Source: Prevotellaceae bacterium UBA1710
Lineage (GTDB): Bacteria; Bacteroidota; Bacteroidia; Bacteroidales; Bacteroidaceae
NCBI GenBank assembly: GCA_002317355.1
Contig: DCJC01000043.1
Location: forward strand, 1-10,657
Length of the DNA stretch: 10,657 nt
Direction: 5' to 3'
Shown piece by piece: positions 5,380 through 10,657 of this stretch. The notes beneath the pieces are model-generated. The model was not told the origin of the DNA. It searched no databases and saw only the letters and a list, made by a program, of their open reading frames with translations. The position numbers and the translations under genes are program-made. The stretch's first letter is position 1, and every line of letters starts with the position of its first letter.

Positions 5380-7746
5380 TTACTTATTCACGGTCTCCAC
5401 CTTAGTATCACCAGGACGGAAGAGATAGCCTGTAGAAGCAGCACCATTAGTTGAGTATGTCTTCCACTCTATGTTCTTCCAGTCAATCTGGTCTGTACGC
5501 TGAGCAACAGCAACATGAGGTATTGCCGAACCATTCTTCACGAGAACAACGATTGGCATCTGGTCGCCTGTTGCTTTCCACTGTGGAACTTCAATCTTAC
5601 GCCATCCCGGCTGATATGTCTTACCAGTCTGGTAATCTATCCAAGGCTCATCGCCAGGGAGATAGACAGTGCGTGATGTGCCAGCCTCAAGCATTGGAGC
5701 TACGAGCATCTGACTGCCGAACATATACTCATCCTCCACAAGCCATGCGCCCGGATCATCAGGATACTCGAGAAGGAGGGCACGCTGCATTGGCAAGCCT
5801 TGCTCTGTGCAGAGCTTTGCCTGTGCATAGATGTAAGGCATGAGCTTATATTTCATCTCAGCTGACTGACGGAAGAAATCCATGAACTCCTGTCCCTTGG
5901 AGAAATCAGACTGACCATCGGTATAGAGCCAAGGCTCTGTCTCTACACCATGAATGCGTGAGTGGGATGTGAAGAAGCCGTATGGAAGCCAGCGACGATA
6001 GAGTTCCTCTGGTGACTTTGTCACGAAACCGCCTATGTCATTGCTCCAGAAAGAGAAGCCTGAAAGACCGAATGAAAGTCCGGCACGAACTGTTCCAAGA
6101 AGACCTGTATTGGTGGTGCAGGCATCACCTCCCCAATGGAGAGGATAGCGCTGTGAACCTGCCCATGCAGAACGTGCCCAGATGATACCTTCGCTGTTTG
6201 CACCATCTATAGCCTCCCATGCAGTCTTGTTATAGCGAACAGGATAGAGGTTATGCTCATAGAAACCTGTACGGCCGTTGCTGTAGATACCATTGTTGAG
6301 AGGTGCGCCTTCACCAAAGTCAACCTTGATGACTGATACACCCTGCTTGATAAGTCCTTGAAGCTTCTCCGTGTACCATTGACATGTCTGCGGATTGGTG
6401 AAGTCAAGAATAGCATCTTCAAAAGGCAACTGACCGTTAGGACTCTTCACAGCCATACCCTTCTCTACAAGTTCGTTGAAGTAACGGTTCTTTGGTGTGA
6501 AGTAAGGCAACTGCCAGAGACATGTGTGGAAGCCGTCAGCCTTGAGATCCTTGAGCATCTTGACTGGGTCTTTGAAGTTCTTCTTGGAGAACTCATAGTC
6601 GCACTGCCAGTCAACCTCAAACCAACCTGTATCAAAGTGGATGACATCTGACGGAATCTTATTGTCACGAAGTTTCTTTGCCACACTACGACCTTCTGCC
6701 TCAGTGAAATAAGAGATACGTGACATCCATGTGCCAAATGACCAGAGTGGTGGAAGTGAAGGCTTGCCTACGAGTTCGGTATATTCATTGAGAATTTCCT
6801 TTGGCGAGCCAAGCATGATGAAGAGATCGGCATTCTCATCACCCATGAAGAGTTGGGTAGAACCAATGTATGAGCAACCGAAATCTGCAGTCACAGGTGC
6901 TGCCGTATGCATGAAGATGCCATATCCTCGATTTGAGAAGAAGAATGGTATTGGCTTATACATATCAGGAGTCTCAGGGCCTTGTGTATCAGTAACGAAG
7001 AGATTAAGTTTCTGACCAGCATGGTTAAGTCCACTTGGAGCCTCGCCACAACCATATATCTTCTCGCCCGGAGCAAGAGAGAAAACAGGTTCGATGGCAC
7101 GACTATTATCCACACCACGCTTCATCCACATAAGCGGATGAGTCTTTACCTGTGTGGAGTCATTATCAGAAAGTGCACGTGTATGCGTCAGTTCCCTGCC
7201 GTTCTTATCCTTAATGACAAGTCGCCACGGGTACTTCTGTATCTCTATTGTGCCCTCTGAACTCTTATAGACGATAGCCTTGTCTGTCTCAGATACATTC
7301 CACAGTGAGCGACCATCAGCAGGTTTCTTCACGAGCATCACCTCATCATCATAGTTGTCCTTAGGGATGATTGGCGATGTGTAGAGACGAACACGAACAG
7401 TACGGCTATTGACAGGCTCGATAGTAAACTGCAACTCCGGACTCTGGTCATAGGCAGGTCCGGGGAAGTCGAGGTTCTCCAAAGGGATAATCCATTGTCC
7501 GTTGGCATTGAATGCCTGACGGGCATGAAGCTGCTGACGTGCCCACTTTATCTTACCTATACCCGTCTGCTTGTCGAAAGCAGCAAGGCTATCTGCTGTA
7601 AAATAAGTGTTGGACATATCAAAGAACTGCTGGCTCATATCCAGTGCCTGGTTGAGCAGATATTGTTGTCCGTTGTTTGTGGTTAGCTGTGCAGATGCAC
7701 ATGTAGTAAACAGGGCAAAGCCCATTGCCAAAAACGCTTTTTTCAT
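5380..7746 (-). CDS. Secreted GH31 alpha-glycosidase, alpha-xylosidase-like
   Basis: A 788-residue retaining alpha-glycosidase of family GH31. The signal peptide (MKKAFLAMGFALFTTCASA, cleavage before Gln20) predicts a periplasmic enzyme. An N-terminal beta-sandwich (about 20-325) leads into the catalytic barrel (about 330-650) and C-terminal beta-domains. The nucleophile is Asp476 in KVDFGEG, and the acid/base is Asp541 in HWGGD. SFWSNDIGGF (565-574) and SHSRIHG (594-600) are also family hallmarks. The KxDFGE form of the nucleophile motif resembles alpha-xylosidases such as E. coli YicI more than alpha-glucosidases. However, the YicI positions Phe277, Cys307 and Phe308 appear to be Ser345, Thr373 and Gly374 here (by-eye alignment), so the sugar recognised may differ. 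Alpha-galactosidase activity is also known in GH31 and would suit a mannan operon. Family assignment is firm; substrate is open. It is followed by the epimerase gene after 5 bases and preceded by a 241-bp repeat element. Confidence 0.9.
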   Translation of the reverse strand: MKKAFLAMGFALFTTCASAQLTTNNGQQYLLNQALDMSQQFFDMSNTYFTADSLAAFDKQTGIGKIKWARQQLHARQAFNANGQWIIPLENLDFPGPAYDQSPELQFTIEPVNSRTVRVRLYTSPIIPKDNYDDEVMLVKKPADGRSLWNVSETDKAIVYKSSEGTIEIQKYPWRLVIKDKNGRELTHTRALSDNDSTQVKTHPLMWMKRGVDNSRAIEPVFSLAPGEKIYGCGEAPSGLNHAGQKLNLFVTDTQGPETPDMYKPIPFFFSNRGYGIFMHTAAPVTADFGCSYIGSTQLFMGDENADLFIMLGSPKEILNEYTELVGKPSLPPLWSFGTWMSRISYFTEAEGRSVAKKLRDNKIPSDVIHFDTGWFEVDWQCDYEFSKKNFKDPVKMLKDLKADGFHTCLWQLPYFTPKNRYFNELVEKGMAVKSPNGQLPFEDAILDFTNPQTCQWYTEKLQGLIKQGVSVIKVDFGEGAPLNNGIYSNGRTGFYEHNLYPVRYNKTAWEAIDGANSEGIIWARSAWAGSQRYPLHWGGDACTTNTGLLGTVRAGLSFGLSGFSFWSNDIGGFVTKSPEELYRRWLPYGFFTSHSRIHGVETEPWLYTDGQSDFSKGQEFMDFFRQSAEMKYKLMPYIYAQAKLCTEQGLPMQRALLLEYPDDPGAWLVEDEYMFGSQMLVAPMLEAGTSRTVYLPGDEPWIDYQTGKTYQPGWRKIEVPQWKATGDQMPIVVLVKNGSAIPHVAVAQRTDQIDWKNIEWKTYSTNGAASTGYLFRPGDTKVETVNK

Positions 7747-7764
7747 CTTTTGAGTTTTTTAAAC

Positions 7765-8005
7765 GTGAGTTAGACGAATTCTAAATGATTTGCAGCAAGC
7801 TGCTTTTTACTGACAATAATTCTTCGCTAAGGCTCAGGCACTTCGTGGAGTCCCAATCTTCACAATCTTTACAATCTTTATTTATAAACTTTGTATCTTA
7901 AAATTCCAATTTATTGGAAAAAGATTGGTAAGATTGGTAATTATTGTCAGTTCAAACACCAAAGGTGCACATTAAAATTGAATGTTATAAATTCGTCGAA
8001 CTCAC
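7765..8005. repeat. 241-bp nested inverted-repeat element between transporter and GH31 genes
   Basis: The ends GTGAGTTAGACGAATT (7765-7780) and AATTCGTCGAACTCAC (7990-8005) are inverted copies matching at 15 of 16 positions. They enclose a second inverted repeat at 7809-7951. The element fills nearly all of the 285-base gap, ending 18 bases before the GH31 start and 26 bases after the transporter stop. No convincing coding frame, strong terminator or exact TAnnTTTG box was seen within it on the minus strand, although a near-match (TAAACTTTG, 7885-7893) occurs on the plus strand. The architecture is that of a short non-autonomous mobile or REP-like element. Confidence 0.75.
7809..7951. repeat. 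Inner inverted repeat with 9-bp-periodic CAATCTT units
   Basis: ACTGACAATAATT (7809-7821) and AATTATTGTCAGT (7939-7951) are perfect 13-base inverted copies. Inside, CAATCTT begins at 7854, 7863 and 7872, exactly 9 bases apart. Its complement AAGATTG begins at 7921 and 7930, again 9 apart, so the periodic blocks are also inverted to each other. The centre holds a hairpin TTCCAAT-TT-ATTGGAA (7904-7919). The whole could fold as a long stem. It may be a separate element lodged within the outer repeat or the core of one composite element. Confidence 0.8.
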
Positions 8006-8031
8006 ATTATTTTAGGAATCTATCACCCAAC

Positions 8032-9375
8032 TTACTTCTTCAAAGGGAACTTATAAGCAAGAACACCCATCAAACATGCCATGATAGCTGGGAAGATAGA
8101 GAAGAGAGCCCATACCATAGTCTTTACAGATTCCTCATCGGTGATTGTCACGATTGTCTCACCTGTAGCCTCGTTGGTGGTAGATACAAGTCCTGCCATA
8201 CCGAGAAGCATAGCGATGAGCGAGCCAGAGATAGCGCCACCAAACTTCTGCGCCATTGTACCAGAAGAGAAGATAAGACCTGTAGAAGAAGCACCGAACT
8301 TCTCTGTTGCGAAGTCAGCAACATCAGCATACATTGACCAAAGCAATGGTGAGTAGATACCAGCACCTACTGATGTGAGTACAGAGACAACGATAAGAAG
8401 CCAGATATATGCCTTATCCATTGGTATGAAGAAGTAGAGTACTGATGTCACGAAGCAGATAACGGCAGCCCATACGAATGCCATACGCTTTGAACCAACC
8501 CACTTTGTGAATGCAGGAGAGAGGCCTCCGAAGATCATACATGTAGCCTCACCAATACCCATGAATACGGTGAAGTTGATGATAAGACTTCCCATTGTGA
8601 TATCTCCACCAAGGCAATATGTGAACATATAACCTGCTACAGCATAGCGGAAGCCGTTGAAGAAGTTGGTGCAGACAGCAACAAGAGTGATATACACCCA
8701 AGGCTTGTTCTTGAAGAGATCACCAAACTGTCTGAATGAGAAGCTCTCTGCACGCTTTGGCTGGATGCGCTCCTTGGTGAGAAGTCCGCAGGCCATTGTC
8801 ATAAGGCAAGCGATGAGTCCGAAGAAAGCACCTATCACAGCATACTGATGCTGCTCTGTACCACCAATCCACTTCTGAACATAAGGGAAGATGAACAATG
8901 TGATGAATCCCATTGCGTAAGCTCCCACCATACGGAATGAAGAGAACTGGTTACGCTCGTTATCATCATCAGTCATCACTCCAAGCAATGAACCGTAAGG
9001 CACATTAACGAGAGTGTACATTGCCATCATAAGGATATAGAAGCCGTATGCCCAGACACGCTTTGTAGTAACGTCAAAGTCTGGTGTGAAGAGCAAGAGA
9101 GCGAATACCAATCCATAAGGGATAGATCCGAAGATAAGCCAAGGACGATATGTCCCCCAGCGAGATTGAGTACGGTCGGCAAGAGAACCCATGAGAGGGT
9201 CGGTAACAACATCAAACATACGTGCGATAAGCATCAATGCTGCTGTATCAGCAAATGTAAGTCCGAACACGTTTGTGAAGAACAATGGGAAGGCAATTGA
9301 CATTATCTTCCATGTAATACCACCGGCAGCCGCATCACCAAGGGCATATCCGATTTTTTCTTTAAGTGTAGCCAT
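8032..9375 (-). CDS. GPH-family sugar:cation symporter (MelB-like)
   Basis: A 447-residue inner-membrane transporter of the glycoside-pentoside-hexuronide:cation symporter family (MFS fold), with about 12 hydrophobic helices and a cytoplasmic mid-loop near residues 200-225. The helix II signature FDVVTDPLMG (54-63) keeps Asp55 and Asp59, which line up with the two sodium-site aspartates of E. coli/Salmonella MelB, and Asp14 in ALGDAAAG may match MelB Asp19. The loop DRTQSRWGTYRPW (67-79) is the family's conserved cytoplasmic loop 2-3. Cation-coupled uptake is therefore well supported. The substrate is inferred: the neighbouring phosphorylase and epimerase point to beta-1,4-mannobiose or mannosylglucose, as proposed for the symporter gene beside the B. 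fragilis mannosylglucose phosphorylase. It lies 31 bases after the GH130 gene with an A-rich gap and is probably cotranscribed with it. A 285-base gap holding a repeat element follows before GH31. Confidence 0.92.
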   Translation of the reverse strand: MATLKEKIGYALGDAAAGGITWKIMSIAFPLFFTNVFGLTFADTAALMLIARMFDVVTDPLMGSLADRTQSRWGTYRPWLIFGSIPYGLVFALLLFTPDFDVTTKRVWAYGFYILMMAMYTLVNVPYGSLLGVMTDDDNERNQFSSFRMVGAYAMGFITLFIFPYVQKWIGGTEQHQYAVIGAFFGLIACLMTMACGLLTKERIQPKRAESFSFRQFGDLFKNKPWVYITLVAVCTNFFNGFRYAVAGYMFTYCLGGDITMGSLIINFTVFMGIGEATCMIFGGLSPAFTKWVGSKRMAFVWAAVICFVTSVLYFFIPMDKAYIWLLIVVSVLTSVGAGIYSPLLWSMYADVADFATEKFGASSTGLIFSSGTMAQKFGGAISGSLIAMLLGMAGLVSTTNEATGETIVTITDEESVKTMVWALFSIFPAIMACLMGVLAYKFPLKK

Positions 9376-9406
9376 TTTTATATTTAAGTTTTAGTTTATT
9401 ATTGTT

Positions 9407-10582
9407 TTAGTTTTGTTTATTCTTTGCAATAAGTGCCTTTATCGCCTCAACCGAACTTGCTGTAGTCAATCCATCTTCTGGAGTGTTCTTGCAGTAGTCG
9501 ATGAGCTTATCGATTGTTGAGGTAGCAACGTGCATACGAGTGTCAGAAGAAGCATAGTAGATGAACACCTTACCATCTTCATCAGCTATCCAACCATTGG
9601 CAAATGTCACGTTCATCACATCACCAATATACTCCTCTCCCTGAGGAACGAGGAAATATCCTCCCGGCTGAGCAATCACCTTAGTTGGGTCTTCAAGACT
9701 TGTCATGTACAGGTAGAGCACATATCTCAAGCCTGAGGCACAGGCACGAACACCATGAGCAAGATGCAACCAACCTTCCGATGTCTTGATAGGATGAGGA
9801 CCTTCACCATTCTTCACCTCCGTGATTGTGTGATAGTGACGGGCGTTTATTATCTTCTCTTCCTTTATCTCTGCATGCTCGATGTCGTCGATAAGTGCCC
9901 AACCGATGCCACCACCAGAACCAGTCTCGATGAAGCCATCCTGTGGACGTGTGTAGAAAGCGTATTTACCATCCACGAACTCAGGATGAAGCACCACATT
10001 ACGCTGCTGTGACTTCGTTTTGAGATCAGGCAGACGATACCATGTCTTCAAATCCTTTGTACGAGCTATACCCGCTGTTGCCGTTGCAGCACTCAAGTCG
10101 CCAGGATTGGAATCATCATGACGCTCTGCACAGAACACACCATAGATCCAGCCATCCTCATGGGCTGTCAATCGCATATCATATACGTTGGTAGCAGGAA
10201 CGACATCCTCTGGAAGCGTAATTGGTTCTTCCCAAAAACGGAAGTTATCTATTCCGTTTGGAGACTCAGCTATAGCGAAAAAACTCTTTCGGTCAGCACC
10301 TTCAACACGAACTACGAGAAGATACTTGCCGTTCCATTTCATCGCACCACTATTGAATGTAGCATTCATCATAATACGCTGCATCAGATAAGGATTATCC
10401 TTCTCATTGAAGTCGTAGCGCCATTCAAGTGGTGTATGCTCTGCGGTCACAATCGGATTCTCATATCTATCGTAGATACCATTGCCCCATTCCTTCTTCA
10501 CGTTTGGACGCGAAAGGAGCTCCTCATGACGTGCACGAAGAGCAGCAACTTTATCTTTAAATTCTTGACTCATATTTATCAT
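9407..10582 (-). CDS. GH130 4-O-beta-D-mannosyl-D-glucose phosphorylase
   Basis: This cytoplasmic enzyme cleaves mannosylglucose with inorganic phosphate, giving alpha-D-mannose-1-phosphate and glucose, so part of the bond energy is kept. There is no signal peptide. The five-bladed beta-propeller sequence carries GH130_1 landmarks: VRVEGADRKSFFA (91-103), ATNVYDMRLTAHEDGW (130-145) with the likely proton-donor Asp135, AERHDD (152-157), QQRNVVLHPEF (192-202), TGSGGGIGWAL (220-230) and FIYYASSDTR (near 350). From memory the match to B. fragilis MGP is long and near-collinear, including these segments, so subfamily 1 specificity (Man-Glc rather than longer mannans) is likely. The length (391) is normal. 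The start is uncertain: Met4 at 10573 (MSQEF) is as plausible as Met1 at 10582 and would make the donor Asp132, close to Asp131 of the B. fragilis enzyme. It is the first gene of the operon seen here; its promoter may lie at or beyond the right edge. Confidence 0.94.
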   Translation of the reverse strand: MINMSQEFKDKVAALRARHEELLSRPNVKKEWGNGIYDRYENPIVTAEHTPLEWRYDFNEKDNPYLMQRIMMNATFNSGAMKWNGKYLLVVRVEGADRKSFFAIAESPNGIDNFRFWEEPITLPEDVVPATNVYDMRLTAHEDGWIYGVFCAERHDDSNPGDLSAATATAGIARTKDLKTWYRLPDLKTKSQQRNVVLHPEFVDGKYAFYTRPQDGFIETGSGGGIGWALIDDIEHAEIKEEKIINARHYHTITEVKNGEGPHPIKTSEGWLHLAHGVRACASGLRYVLYLYMTSLEDPTKVIAQPGGYFLVPQGEEYIGDVMNVTFANGWIADEDGKVFIYYASSDTRMHVATSTIDKLIDYCKNTPEDGLTTASSVEAIKALIAKNKQN

Positions 10583-10639
10583 TTACTATTTTTCATTTTA
10601 CATTGCCTCCCACTACACCTTCCAGGTAAAACATATAAT

Positions 10640-10657
10640 AACGTGAATTCGATGAAT
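10640..10657 (+). repeat. Further copy of the element end motif, cut by the window edge
   Basis: AACGTGAATTCGATGAAT matches the left end of the 241-bp element together with its flank (AACGTGAGTTAGACGAAT, 7762-7779) at 15 of 18 positions and in the same orientation. The core GTGAATTCGATGAAT also matches the complement of the right end (GTGAGTTCGACGAAT) at 13 of 15. It lies 57 bases upstream of the GH130 start. If it is a true element end, a related element begins here and continues beyond the window. Confidence 0.45.

Noticed and set aside
7790..7806. GCAGC-AA-GCTGC followed by five T residues as a plus-strand terminator
   Set aside because: The stem has only five pairs with a two-base loop, and no plus-strand gene ends nearby.
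7854..7936. Regular 9-bp repeats as a CRISPR-like array
   Set aside because: Units of 7 bases with 2-base gaps, inverted halfway through, do not fit CRISPR repeats and spacers.
7891..8337. 148-codon plus-strand frame spanning the repeat element and the end of the transporter gene
   Set aside because: It begins inside the palindromic element and then runs antisense to transporter codons; the predicted peptide has no coherent features.
10583..10657. Tail of an upstream minus-strand gene at the right edge
   Set aside because: Two minus-strand frames are open from the edge for 20-25 codons (ending near the GH130 start), but this is too short to recognise any protein and overlaps the repeat end motif.

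Overview
The window looks like a chromosomal segment from a gut or rumen Bacteroidota, most likely Prevotella/Segatella or a close relative. The reasons are promoter-like TAnnTTTG boxes, AT-rich start regions without clear Shine-Dalgarno sequences, a lipoprotein with acidic residues right after the lipobox cysteine, and a GH130 protein that closely resembles, from memory, the Bacteroides fragilis mannosylglucose phosphorylase. No database search was possible.

Layout: positions 1-1553 hold two plus-strand genes of unknown role. The first is a probable outer-membrane beta-barrel protein (40-732) with a good terminator. The second is a surface-type lipoprotein (951-1553) behind a structured, repeat-flanked leader. 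A hairpin at 1572-1606 separates them from a convergent minus-strand operon that fills the rest of the window. In transcription order the operon encodes a GH130 4-O-beta-D-mannosyl-D-glucose phosphorylase (9407-10582), a MelB-like GPH sugar:cation symporter (8032-9375), a secreted GH31 glycosidase (5380-7746), a cellobiose/mannobiose 2-epimerase (4025-5374) and a secreted GH36 alpha-galactosidase (1630-3864).

The set fits use of beta-mannan, in particular galactomannan or galactoglucomannan oligosaccharides. GH36, and perhaps GH31, trim side groups in the periplasm. The symporter imports mannobiose-like disaccharides, the epimerase turns Man-Man into Man-Glc, and GH130 splits that with phosphate into mannose-1-phosphate and glucose. 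The endo-mannanases and any SusC/SusD pair are not in the window and may lie beyond the right edge.

The most unusual layer is a set of palindromic, MITE-like elements inside the operon, of three unrelated designs. One is a 161-bp element with near-perfect 45-bp inverted arms between the epimerase and GH36 genes. One is a 241-bp nested inverted repeat between the transporter and GH31 genes, and a further copy of its end motif sits at the right edge. The third is a 7-bp-periodic palindrome inserted in frame inside the epimerase coding sequence, adding about 48 residues to a catalytic protein.
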